A stretch of DNA of 64,000 nt from the NCBI RefSeq assembly GCF_000504085.1, contig NC_022792.1, positions 186,001 to 250,000 on the forward strand, in the 5' to 3' direction. Source of the DNA: Pseudothermotoga elfii DSM 9442 = NBRC 107921. Its GTDB lineage: Bacteria; Thermotogota; Thermotogae; Thermotogales; DSM-5069. Within the stretch, counting starts at the first letter, position 1. Each line of letters starts with the position of its first letter. Below, piece by piece: positions 8,347-19,471 of this stretch. The notes under the pieces were generated by a model. The model saw only the letters and a program-made list of their open reading frames with translations, ran no database searches and had not been told where the DNA came from. Made by a program: the position numbers and the translations under genes.

Positions 8347-11300
8347 GTTTCCATCCCTCTAAGGTTCGATTGAAACTCCAACTCCACCATTTCGAGTTAC
8401 GCTCACAGACGGTGGTTTCCATCCCTCTAAGGTTCGATTGAAACCTTCGCATGCTTCATTTAAGATGTTGTTTAAATCTTGTTTCCATCCCTCTAAGGTT
8501 CGATTGAAACTAATGGCGCTCGATTTGCTGAACAGCAGGTATTTCAAGTTTCCATCCCTCTAAGGTTCGATTGAAACTTGTGGTTGTGAGTTGACAAATC
8601 CCGACTTTGAAAAGTTTCCATCCCTCTAAGGTTCGATTGAAACATGCGTATAAGCAGCGGGAAGATCTTCAGGATTTGCGTTTCCATCCCTCTAAGGTTC
8701 GATTGAAACGCGACGAAGATGGCGAAGAGAGGAAGGCCAAGAAAAGAAATGTTTCCATCCCTCTAAGGTTCGATTGAAACATCCTGCAGTGAGTTTCCTG
8801 TTTTTACGTTATCATCGTTTCCATCCCTCTAAGGTTCGATTGAAACCACCATTCAGCGTTATGTTTGCCGTTAAAATAGTGCTGTTTCCATCCCTCTAAG
8901 GTTCGATTGAAACACTTCTGTTGCAAATTTTTCCAACACGCCTTCCCATGTTTCCATCCCTCTAAGGTTCGATTGAAACTGTGTTGCGTTGTGAGGAACA
9001 CAATAGATCTTCCCATGTTTCCATCCCTCTAAGGTTCGATTGAAACAAGCTTACGCTATATCTTACAAACTTCAAAAACTCGTGTTTCCATCCCTCTAAG
9101 GTTCGATTGAAACAATATCGTTTGAATAGGGAATATGTCTTTCTTCGCAGTTTCCATCCCTCTAAGGTTCGATTGAAACAAATAGTTCTCTCGGCTATTG
9201 TTTCGTCAGGAGGTTGTTTCCATCCCTCTAAGGTTCGATTGAAACAAGAAGAAACTCACGGTTTTCACATCGGTTTTTCAGTTTCCATCCCTCTAAGGTT
9301 CGATTGAAACTTTCGTCTGCAAGGTAAGAAACTTCAATCGCGGTTATGTTTCCATCCCTCTAAGGTTCGATTGAAACCTTGAAAAAAGAGGGTACAAGGT
9401 TACAAAGGCCGAGGTTTCCATCCCTCTAAGGTTCGATTGAAACTGCATCGGTATTCCTCCTTTCAAGAAGCGAGAGAGTGTTTCCATCCCTCTAAGGTTC
9501 GATTGAAACGCAAGGATTTTGGGATGATTTAATGTCCTGGTTAAAGTTTCCATCCCTCTAAGGTTCGATTGAAACGTATTTAGCAAACACATTATATTCA
9601 GTTCCATTATGGTTTCCATCCCTCTAAGGTTCGATTGAAACTTGTTGAAGAGATTGAAGAAATGATGGATCAAATTTGGTTTCCATCCCTCTAAGGTTCG
9701 ATTGAAACGTTACACTCTCAAAGTCATAAATATTATTTATTCGAGTTTCCATCCCTCTAAGGTTCGATTGAAACCAGAAATACTGTTTCTCATACAGAAA
9801 TTTATGCTCAGTTTCCATCCCTCTAAGGTTCGATTGAAACCATTAATCACACGGATTAAAAATATTGCATATACAATGTTTCCATCCCTCTAAGGTTCGA
9901 TTGAAACGACTCAAATTACAGAGAGTCAGAAGCTTGATGCAACAATGTTTCCATCCCTCTAAGGTTCGATTGAAACATTGTAATTGGTAGTATATCTGAA
10001 GCATCGGCACGGCTGTTTCCATCCCTCTAAGGTTCGATTGAAACCGGGTGCAGTACAGGGATTTGAAGGAGATTTGCTCCTGTTTCCATCCCTCTAAGGT
10101 TCGATTGAAACCTAATACACTCTATGGAACTACAACCAGTATATACAAGTTTCCATCCCTCTAAGGTTCGATTGAAACTCTGGTCAAAAGGAACTCCATA
10201 CTCTGACTGGGCAAGTTTCCATCCCTCTAAGGTTCGATTGAAACCGACGCCTCTCAGATTTGGGAGGATACTGTTGCTGGTGTTTCCATCCCTCTAAGGT
10301 TCGATTGAAACAATGAACACAATACCATCCCTCAACTTTTTCAAATCTGTTTCCATCCCTCTAAGGTTCGATTGAAACTGAGCCTGGACTTGGCTCAAAG
10401 TTTCAAGCGCAGTTGTTTCCATCCCTCTAAGGTTCGATTGAAACTTGCCATATGGAGTCGATATCTTGATCATTTGACCATGTTTCCATCCCTCTAAGGT
10501 TCGATTGAAACCCGCACAAAGAAGGAATTATTGAACTTGCCGTACCAGTTTCCATCCCTCTAAGGTTCGATTGAAACACCTTTAGTTTTATTGGAATATT
10601 ATCTAAATATGTTGTTTCCATCCCTCTAAGGTTCGATTGAAACTCCACTCCAAACAGGCTGCGGACTTACTTAAAGATAGGTTTCCATCCCTCTAAGGTT
10701 CGATTGAAACTTCAAAAGGCACTTTCTCGGCATCGATACCGATGCTGTTTCCATCCCTCTAAGGTTCGATTGAAACTCGCGCTATCATCAGTGTTTTTTC
10801 TGGTATCCGTACTAGTTTCCATCCCTCTAAGGTTCGATTGAAACTATTATTAATACTATAACCTCTGTTATGAATACCTCGTTTCCATCCCTCTAAGGTT
10901 CGATTGAAACTTAGCATTATTGCTATAATGTTTTCTATTTGGGGCAGTTTCCATCCCTCTAAGGTTCGATTGAAACACCATACCACTTGCCAGTACCAGA
11001 AAGCGAACCAAAGTTTCCATCCCTCTAAGGTTCGATTGAAACGTAGTGCCGAAGAGTTGAATTGGAATACTAACACTTGTTTCCATCCCTCTAAGGTTCG
11101 ATTGAAACCATAAGAAAACCCATACTTATTCACAAGATATTCACAGTTTCCATCCCTCTAAGGTTCGATTGAAACCTATGCAATCTCTGATAAGCTTTAT
11201 CATTCTCCTCAGTTTCCATCCCTCTAAGGTTCGATTGAAACTTTTTGCAGCAGCTGCAGCAATACAGGGTGCGCGCGGGTTTCCATCCCTCTAAGGTTCG

Positions 11301-12737
11301 ATTGAAACCTCTGCCGATCGGATTGCTGCTGGCTCTTTGTCTGTGTTTCCATCCCTCTAAGGTTCGATTGAAACCCTTACTGCCAAAGGTACGCCTATTA
11401 TGATTCCAAGGTTTCCATCCCTCTAAGGTTCGATTGAAACACCATTGTACTACTAAGTGACCTCACAACAAAATCATGTTTCCATCCCTCTAAGGTTCGA
11501 TTGAAACTTGGTACGACTCAGAAAGAAGCTTAGAAAATTCGCGTTTCCATCCCTCTAAGGTTCGATTGAAACTTCAAGCATCACAAATTGGAAACTACGG
11601 AAGTAAGCGTTTCCATCCCTCTAAGGTTCGATTGAAACCGTAGTTGCCTTTTTCTGTTTTGACGATCTGCGCGTGTTTCCATCCCTCTAAGGTTCGATTG
11701 AAACAAGAAGATAAAAGAAACAGCAGAAAATGCAGAAGAAGTGTTTCCATCCCTCTAAGGTTCGATTGAAACGTATTTGCCGCTTGATCTCTCCAAAAAC
11801 CTTCTCTTGTTTCCATCCCTCTAAGGTTCGATTGAAACGACGGTTGCTCTCTCACAAGAGCAAATCGCAGAAATGTTTCCATCCCTCTAAGGTTCGATTG
11901 AAACAGGTTGCCTTCAATGTAATTGTCTGCACGTTTTCTGGTTTCCATCCCTCTAAGGTTCGATTGAAACCCATAAAAGATTCTGTCGGTAATGTATATG
12001 AACAGATGTTTCCATCCCTCTAAGGTTCGATTGAAACAAGTTGAGAAGGGAGCGTTAGTTGAGGTACCAATTTAGTTTCCATCCCTCTAAGGTTCGATTG
12101 AAACTCCCAACAAATTGCTTACACTCAAAAGTGTTTTGAAGTTTCCATCCCTCTAAGGTTCGATTGAAACCATTTAGCTCAGCTGGTGTTAGCTTAAGCA
12201 TTTCTAAGTTTCCATCCCTCTAAGGTTCGATTGAAACCAAAGAGGTACTTTTAAGTTGGTAGCGAAGAAGTATGTTTCCATCCCTCTAAGGTTCGATTGA
12301 AACAATCTAGGCAAAAGTTTTAAAAGAAATCCCAACCACAGTTTCCATCCCTCTAAGGTTCGATTGAAACCTTTTCCAAATGCGAAACTTATCTTACTTG
12401 GAGATTGTTTCCATCCCTCTAAGGTTCGATTGAAACATTTCCCCTTGTCGCTTGGTTTTGCGACGCGGTACTGTTTCCATCCCTCTAAGGTTCGATTGAA
12501 ACTATATCGTCTCTTACATTTGTTGTCCAGTATGCTTTGTTTCCATCCCTCTAAGGTTCGATTGAAACTGAACACGATGAAAATAATAATCCTACACAAT
12601 ATTTAGTTTCCATCCCTCTAAGGTTCGATTGAAACTGCAAAATTCAGTTGCGCCAGATAAAGGCACACGTAGTTTCCATCCCTCTAAGGTTCGATTGAAA
12701 CAATTAAGGCTAATGCAAGCCAAAGCTTCCTGCTTTT

Positions 12738-12900
12738 GTTTCCATCCCTCTAAGGTTCGATTGAAACCCAAACAGATTGGTTTAATGTTTCAACAATGTT
12801 TGATGTTTCCATCCCTCTAAGGTTCGATTGAAACGAAGTTGAGTATTATAAAAGAAAGTTAGAAAAGAGGGTTTCCATCCCTCTAAGGTTCGATTGAAAC
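12738..12900 (+). repeat. Two-spacer block repeated 1.8 kb away in the array (copy 1)
   Basis: Spacers 72 (12768-12804) and 73 (12835-12870), with the repeat between them, recur exactly and in the same order as spacers 99 (14556-14592) and 100 (14623-14658). The flanking spacers differ, so it is not a simple large tandem duplication. Confidence 0.95.
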
Positions 12901-13002
12901 TATGAGCAAAACAACAACGACAGCACCAAGGACAAGTTTCCATCCCTCTAAGGTTCGATTGAAACCCATTTGGAAGAGGAGGTGTAATGAACGAATTGAG
13001 AT

Positions 13003-13134
13003 GTTTCCATCCCTCTAAGGTTCGATTGAAACTCTATACCTATTCGAGTAACAAAGGAGGTATGAATAGTTTCCATCCCTCTAAGGTTCGATTGAAACTC
13101 TATACCTATTCGAGTAACAAAGGAGGTATGAATA
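13003..13134 (+). repeat. Adjacent single-spacer duplication
   Basis: Spacers 76 (13033-13068) and 77 (13099-13134) are identical; both begin TCTATACCTATTCGAG. A one-unit tandem duplication. Confidence 0.95.
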
Positions 13135-13796
13135 GTTTCCATCCCTCTAAGGTTCGATTGAAACAATAAAACTAAAGGAGGTTAATATGAAAGAAATATA
13201 GTTTCCATCCCTCTAAGGTTCGATTGAAACTAGTAATTTCATTCTCAATGAATAAAAAGGAGGTGAGTTTCCATCCCTCTAAGGTTCGATTGAAACAGAG
13301 TCTACGAGTGGGTATGCAAAAACTATTCCAGTGTTTCCATCCCTCTAAGGTTCGATTGAAACAAAGCAACATGTTACCATTGCAGGGAACCACATTATAG
13401 TTTCCATCCCTCTAAGGTTCGATTGAAACTAAAAAATCGGTAGCGGGGATAGTTTTCATTCCTCAGTTTCCATCCCTCTAAGGTTCGATTGAAACAAGTT
13501 TTGTGCTGATTATTGATTGATGTACTAACCTGTTTCCATCCCTCTAAGGTTCGATTGAAACAGGAAAGACTTGCGATAGTAGAGGGAATATTGACTCGTT
13601 TCCATCCCTCTAAGGTTCGATTGAAACTTGCATACGCAGAAACATATTTCGGATACAACTTATAGTTTCCATCCCTCTAAGGTTCGATTGAAACACTATC
13701 GAAGTTTCTAGGTAAACTTTTTATGAACCAGTTTCCATCCCTCTAAGGTTCGATTGAAACTCGCTTTTTCTTTCTCCACACTTTCTTAAATAGGAC

Positions 13797-13926
13797 GTTT
13801 CCATCCCTCTAAGGTTCGATTGAAACGTATTCACACTATTCATTTTATCACCTTCATGAAGGTTTCCATCCCTCTAAGGTTCGATTGAAACGTATTCACA
13901 CTATTCATTTTATCACCTTCATGAAG
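13797..13926 (+). repeat. Adjacent single-spacer duplication
   Basis: Spacers 88 (13827-13861) and 89 (13892-13926) are identical; both begin GTATTCACACTATTC. A one-unit tandem duplication. Confidence 0.95.
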
Positions 13927-14525
13927 GTTTCCATCCCTCTAAGGTTCGATTGAAACGAAAGCAAGCGGCACTAAAAGCCATAGCCGAAGCCAGTTTCCAT
14001 CCCTCTAAGGTTCGATTGAAACTCTGTTCCAAAAACATTATTCATAGTTCAAGCAATTGTTTCCATCCCTCTAAGGTTCGATTGAAACTTAACGCAGTAT
14101 ATGAAGCTATTGCAAGAAAAAGAGAGTTTCCATCCCTCTAAGGTTCGATTGAAACGCAGGCATAAGCACCTGCCCTTCGGTCTTTGAAAAGTGTTTCCAT
14201 CCCTCTAAGGTTCGATTGAAACTATAGTTATAGGAAAAATTGGCGAAGAAAATTACATGTTTCCATCCCTCTAAGGTTCGATTGAAACCACAAACAAGCA
14301 TGACGGCGGTATATGAGTATGACCCAGTTTCCATCCCTCTAAGGTTCGATTGAAACCGATACTCTCAAAACCACCGAGTATCTGGAAGAATTGTTTCCAT
14401 CCCTCTAAGGTTCGATTGAAACCAGGCAATGCTGACGTTATACGGTATCTACTCAGGCGCGTTTCCATCCCTCTAAGGTTCGATTGAAACTGGTATTCGT
14501 GAGATGATAGTTTCTGTTTTGGGTA

Positions 14526-14688
14526 GTTTCCATCCCTCTAAGGTTCGATTGAAACCCAAACAGATTGGTTTAATGTTTCAACAATGTTTGATGTTTCCAT
14601 CCCTCTAAGGTTCGATTGAAACGAAGTTGAGTATTATAAAAGAAAGTTAGAAAAGAGGGTTTCCATCCCTCTAAGGTTCGATTGAAAC
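14526..14688 (+). repeat. Two-spacer block repeated 1.8 kb away in the array (copy 2)
   Basis: Exact second copy of the 12738-12900 unit, offset by 1788 bp (27 repeat units). See copy 1. Confidence 0.95.
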
Positions 14689-16809
14689 TACATCTATTGG
14701 ATCGTTGTTGATAGCTGGAATATAAGTTTCCATCCCTCTAAGGTTCGATTGAAACTCGGGTATCACGATCCGGTCGGGATCAGAATCCGAGTTTCCATCC
14801 CTCTAAGGTTCGATTGAAACGAAAGATCACCGCAAATGGAAGGATCATTGACGTCGGTTTCCATCCCTCTAAGGTTCGATTGAAACATGCACGTGGCTTG
14901 ATGCAGATATCCCAACCAGCGCTGTTTCCATCCCTCTAAGGTTCGATTGAAACACACCACCTCAAAAGTTACTCCAAGATTAATTTATTGTTTCCATCCC
15001 TCTAAGGTTCGATTGAAACATTTGAAGGTGAAAACATGAAATTCGATTTAAACATGTTTCCATCCCTCTAAGGTTCGATTGAAACAATTCACGATAACGG
15101 ATGATCCTGAAATTCTGCAGTGTTTCCATCCCTCTAAGGTTCGATTGAAACAGAAATTGTGAACATAGGCTCGCACAAAAAAAGGGGGTTTCCATCCCTC
15201 TAAGGTTCGATTGAAACCTTTTGAGCATCCTTACTGCTAAAGGTACCCCTATTAGTTTCCATCCCTCTAAGGTTCGATTGAAACTACCATTATCCAGAGA
15301 TTCCGGGATTTTAAAAAATAGTTTCCATCCCTCTAAGGTTCGATTGAAACTTAGCACTGTTTTGATTTAGTAAGAACAACTTACCTGTTTCCATCCCTCT
15401 AAGGTTCGATTGAAACAAGTTACATTTTGCAGTACTTCAAAATCCTGCTCTGAGTTTCCATCCCTCTAAGGTTCGATTGAAACTCCAAGCCTAGCCGCCT
15501 ACCTATGTCATGTATCGCTGTTTCCATCCCTCTAAGGTTCGATTGAAACCTGGCTATACCAAGTTTTGTAAATATGCTCAACCAGAGTTTCCATCCCTCT
15601 AAGGTTCGATTGAAACGAATTCCACGGCCTTTTCTCGTATTTCGGATATAGTTGTTTCCATCCCTCTAAGGTTCGATTGAAACCAGGGTTTAGAAGTGCT
15701 CAAGAATGCACATATTGAAGTTTCCATCCCTCTAAGGTTCGATTGAAACTTGATCAACATTGCGACGCCTGAAGTTCCAATCATGTTTCCATCCCTCTAA
15801 GGTTCGATTGAAACATGGAGCTTTACAGTGCGCGACGTGTTGAAAGAGCTGTTTCCATCCCTCTAAGGTTCGATTGAAACTTTGGGCGATATTTGAAGGG
15901 GGTAGAAAAATGACGAGTTTCCATCCCTCTAAGGTTCGATTGAAACGTATCCGATAGACAAGCCATTTAGTGCGCCTTGCTTGTTTCCATCCCTCTAAGG
16001 TTCGATTGAAACAAGAAGAGCAAGCCGAGCCGCCAGAAGAAAAACATAGTTTCCATCCCTCTAAGGTTCGATTGAAACAATTTACCCCCTCTGATGAAGA
16101 TTATGAGTGGTTTTGTTTCCATCCCTCTAAGGTTCGATTGAAACCTTTCTTAAACAGGACTAATATTGTTTCAGCTGGCGAGTTTCCATCCCTCTAAGGT
16201 TCGATTGAAACTACTTCTGTTGCAAATTTTTCCAACACGCCCTCCCATGTTTCCATCCCTCTAAGGTTCGATTGAAACTAGATGCTGCCGCGGTTATAGA
16301 TTTCTTTCAAAATAGTTTCCATCCCTCTAAGGTTCGATTGAAACTGTGCTGGCGACATTTCTTTACCTAATTCTTCTGCGTTTCCATCCCTCTAAGGTTC
16401 GATTGAAACAAGGTAAAGTGTTAAATGCACGAAATAAAGAGCTAAGTTTCCATCCCTCTAAGGTTCGATTGAAACCTAAATACGAAGACAGAATACAAGT
16501 TATAAAAGCATAGTTTCCATCCCTCTAAGGTTCGATTGAAACCGGGTTAAAATCATCTGTGTTTATTCCATATGTACTTTGTTTCCATCCCTCTAAGGTT
16601 CGATTGAAACCAAATAATATACACAAGTCCAACAAAGGGATATGATTGTTTCCATCCCTCTAAGGTTCGATTGAAACAAAGGGACATGTGTTATTGGCAA
16701 GTACCGAGAGGTGGTTTCCATCCCTCTAAGGTTCGATTGAAACTGAAATTGATCCAGAAACAAAGGAACTAACTCTGTTGTTTCCATCCCTCTAAGGTTC
16801 GATTGAAAC

Positions 16810-17236
16810 CCATAAGATACTGAATAAATAATAATCCCCAGAAACAGATTTGTCAATAAATATTATACTATATGGCATACGGGAATGTATAAAGGCAAGC
16901 ATTAAAAGCAGGAAAATTTATAAAGGCACATAGTAAAAAATGTACGGGGAAAAATTACCTATTGGAGGTTTTAGAAAAAAAGGCGATTTTGGGGGTGTTT
17001 GTTAACAAATCTTAGAAATTCAAGTGAAATGTCACAAGGTTATTGAATACAATCTTAATAAAAATTATTCAATCCACAAATTGCTATTCTATATAATAAT
17101 TCACAAGTTTAGAATTATTTAATTTATAAATCTATCAATCACTTTTCTTGAGTAATTCTCATCTATTATGCCAGGTTTTTCATGTATTTGTTTCTTCACT
17201 TTTGCAAAATGATGAATTAATAAGTGTTAAGTTTAA
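16810..17236. other. AT-rich non-coding spacer between CRISPR array and cas3
   Basis: 427 bp with no convincing gene. It holds two copies of TATAAAGGCA (16888-16897 and 16919-16928), 31 bp apart in the same orientation, then a very AT-rich stretch. This is the array's distal end if transcription runs left to right, or its leader if the opposite polarity is right. No clear terminator for cas3 was seen. Confidence 0.7.
17119..17226 (-). pseudogene. Possible remnant of a coding sequence 3' end
   Basis: A 35-codon open stretch bounded by stops and without a good start reads like a real protein tail (HHFAKVKKQIHEKPG, then IIDENYSRKVIDRFIN). It lies directly after cas3 on the same strand. The family was not recognised. 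It could be the eroded end of a gene once downstream of cas3 or lost from the array flank, or it may be chance in AT-rich DNA. Confidence 0.25.
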
Positions 17237-19471
17237 TCAAAAAATCATCAGTTCCTGACTCCTTTGAAAACCAGTGTATTCGTCATACCAATAATTGAGG
17301 TTATCTTTTGTAACGAGCAAAAAACCATTTTCCATCAACAGAGCTCCTCTTAAATCTTCGCTTTTCAACGGTACATCTATCGTATAGAGAGACATCTGTC
17401 TTATTAATTCTGAAATCTGTGCCAGTTTTTCAAATTTTTCCATTTTGCTGTTCAGGGTCTCATTTAATTTTTTTCTCAAAAATTGCGCAGATTCATCATA
17501 TTCTATAAACACCGGGACTGTATCATATCTTTTTTCTATCAATTTGAATTTTGAGGATATTTCTTCAAATTTTAATAGCCGAAGTTGTTCTGTTAGATTT
17601 TCACGATCAGTATTTCCCCTTTCTTTAACCATATTGAAGTATCTTGAGACGATCTCTGGGAATTCTTTTTCCTCGAATTCTTTTTTTGATGAGAGCAATT
17701 CCCTTGTCATATCAAGTAGAAAATGATCGTACACATATGAAGCAAAACTTCTATTTCTTTCTTTGTCAATGGCACGATAAATGTGTGCGGATGAAATAGG
17801 AGTTTCGAAGTTCCTGTTGCATCTTCCTGCTACTTGAATAACGCTGTCTATCGGGCCTTCATCTCTTATAATTTTATTGAAAGAAAGATCCACACCGGCT
17901 TCTATTACTTGAGTACTTATGCATATTATTCCTTGATTTTTCAATTTCTTAAGTCCGCTGACTCTTTCTAATCTTTGCTTGGGAATAACGTTTGAAGATA
18001 GATAAACTAATTTGCTTATATCAATGGTTGATCTCAGATGATTAAAAAGCTCTTTAGATTGTCTTATTGTGTTCACAACAACAAGTAACCTTTGATTTTT
18101 TTCCAAACACTTGTTTGCTTCTTCTTCCACTTGTTTCATGAAAGATGGGTAATCTATTTCTCCACAATAATGAATTCTGGTTCTGTTGAGCTTTGAATTG
18201 TAATTTTTATTTATGAGCTCTCTGGTTTTTGTTATGATCATAGGTTGGGTAGCGGTAGAGAATATTATTTTGGTGCCAAATTCGCTGAGGCAACTTAGAA
18301 TATCAGCCAGAGGATTCCAGTATTTGTGAGGAATCGATTGAACTTCGTCAAGTATTATCGTCGCGTTGAGAAGTTTATAGAAAAACGGCACTCTTTTACT
18401 TGTTAGAAGTGATTCGAATAAACCTACAAAGGTTGTGACTACTATCTGAGAATGCCAGCTTTCTATCAGAACCTTCTGAATAGCTTTTTCGCCGTATATG
18501 TCTTCTTCGTATTTTGGATTAGCCAGATGATGATAAGGTAGTATTGTACTTGCATCAAATTCTGTATCTTGCATTATTTTCTGAAAAGTTTCCACAGTCT
18601 GGTCTATTATGTTTATGAATGGTAAAGCATAGACAATTAGAGATTCATCTGATAAAGATAAAGCTACTTTCAGGTTAGCCAGAGTTTTTCCAAGACCAGT
18701 AGGAGCTGTGATTGAGTATATTTTTGAATCATCTAAATATTTGAGCGAGTTGTCCAGATCAATGTGAAATTCCTTTCTCAGAGAATAAAGTGGATTATCT
18801 TCTGGTATTGCGTGCATGTATTTTCTCAAGTTTTCAAGCGTCAATCGAGTTTTTAAAATTAAGGGAGTATCATGCAATGCAGCATCTTCATGATCTGAAG
18901 AAACCAGGATGGAAAGCAGCGTATGTACAAAAAGATAATCTTTCAGTGAAAAAGGTCGGAAAAAATTGAGCTTTGCTACGTCTTTTTCTAATTTACCGTA
19001 AATTTCACTAATTTTTGGAGTTACCTGAGTATTCAATTTTGATTCAACCCAGTCAATGAACTCTTTTGGAATAGAACTCATCTGTTTTTCAAGAGCCTCG
19101 AGATTTTCTCCAAAAGCCTGAAAATCTTTCATTGATTCATGATGACATCTTACGACAAAATATGCAAATGATGCATACTTCGGTTCAAATCCTGTATTTT
19201 TTGCTATGTGGTAGGTAATGATTGAAGAAAGGGGGGCATGACTTACATGCACCCCTTTTTTCGAAGATGTTATATATTTTTGGAATCCTGAAGATGCTTT
19301 GGCAAAGTCGTGGCAAAGAGCACATATCTCGATTAGTTTTATAGCATCTTTCTCAGTTATACCAAAATTGTTCCATTTGATTGAATTTGCTTTTTCCAGA
19401 GCTCTTTTTTTAACTCCATTAATATGGTCCAGCAACAATCTTTCCGGGTGTGACTTTAATCCATCCAGCAT
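17237..19471 (-). CDS. cas3: Cas3, type I-B HD nuclease-helicase
   Basis: Effector nuclease recruited by Cascade that unwinds and degrades target DNA. The N-terminal HD domain shows H16, the H54-D55 pair (LCHDFAKAS) and HH near 110-111. The SF2 helicase follows: Walker A TAPTGLGKT at about 255-263, DEVQ box (LDEVQSI), SATQP motif III, TQVIEAGVDLSF and QVAGRCNR motif VI. The length of 744 residues is within the I-B range, and HD and helicase are on one chain. Its start overlaps the cas5 stop by 16 bp. It is the last cas gene, nearest the array. Confidence 0.97.
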   Translation of the reverse strand: MLDGLKSHPERLLLDHINGVKKRALEKANSIKWNNFGITEKDAIKLIEICALCHDFAKASSGFQKYITSSKKGVHVSHAPLSSIITYHIAKNTGFEPKYASFAYFVVRCHHESMKDFQAFGENLEALEKQMSSIPKEFIDWVESKLNTQVTPKISEIYGKLEKDVAKLNFFRPFSLKDYLFVHTLLSILVSSDHEDAALHDTPLILKTRLTLENLRKYMHAIPEDNPLYSLRKEFHIDLDNSLKYLDDSKIYSITAPTGLGKTLANLKVALSLSDESLIVYALPFINIIDQTVETFQKIMQDTEFDASTILPYHHLANPKYEEDIYGEKAIQKVLIESWHSQIVVTTFVGLFESLLTSKRVPFFYKLLNATIILDEVQSIPHKYWNPLADILSCLSEFGTKIIFSTATQPMIITKTRELINKNYNSKLNRTRIHYCGEIDYPSFMKQVEEEANKCLEKNQRLLVVVNTIRQSKELFNHLRSTIDISKLVYLSSNVIPKQRLERVSGLKKLKNQGIICISTQVIEAGVDLSFNKIIRDEGPIDSVIQVAGRCNRNFETPISSAHIYRAIDKERNRSFASYVYDHFLLDMTRELLSSKKEFEEKEFPEIVSRYFNMVKERGNTDRENLTEQLRLLKFEEISSKFKLIEKRYDTVPVFIEYDESAQFLRKKLNETLNSKMEKFEKLAQISELIRQMSLYTIDVPLKSEDLRGALLMENGFLLVTKDNLNYWYDEYTGFQRSQELMIF

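Larger units (their letters stand above)
8016..16809 (+). CRISPR. CRISPR array, 133 repeats / 132 spacers
   Basis: A 30-bp direct repeat (begins GTTTCCATCC, ends GATTGAAAC) occurs 133 times by direct count, with spacers of about 35-41 bp (mostly 35-37). Every copy read is identical, including the first (8016-8045) and last (16780-16809). The repeat ends are short inverted repeats (GTTTC / GAAAC). The repeat is close in layout to the known Thermotoga maritima repeat. The adjacent type I-B cas operon is 0.4 kb away and faces the array. After subtracting exact duplicates there are 126 distinct spacers. crRNA polarity (left to right) is inferred from the ATTGAAAC tag. Open frames across this region are translated repeats and not genes. 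Confidence 0.99.

Noticed and set aside
8016-16809. Self-targeting spacers against genes in this window
   Set aside because: No spacer was recognised within the coding regions by eye, but this needs an exhaustive string search; no claim is made either way.
7927-16856. Many open frames inside the array with recurring peptides such as FNRTLEGWK, FQSNLRGMET and FHPSKVRLK
   Set aside because: These are the CRISPR repeat translated in three frames; spacers supply the variable parts. Not genes or a repeat-protein family.
16810-17236. Right side of the array as the leader, with crRNA made leftward
   Set aside because: Possible but less likely: plus-strand repeats end in ATTGAAAC, the usual crRNA tag, and the left flank has a promoter-like pair. 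Kept as the alternative because neither end has a decayed repeat.
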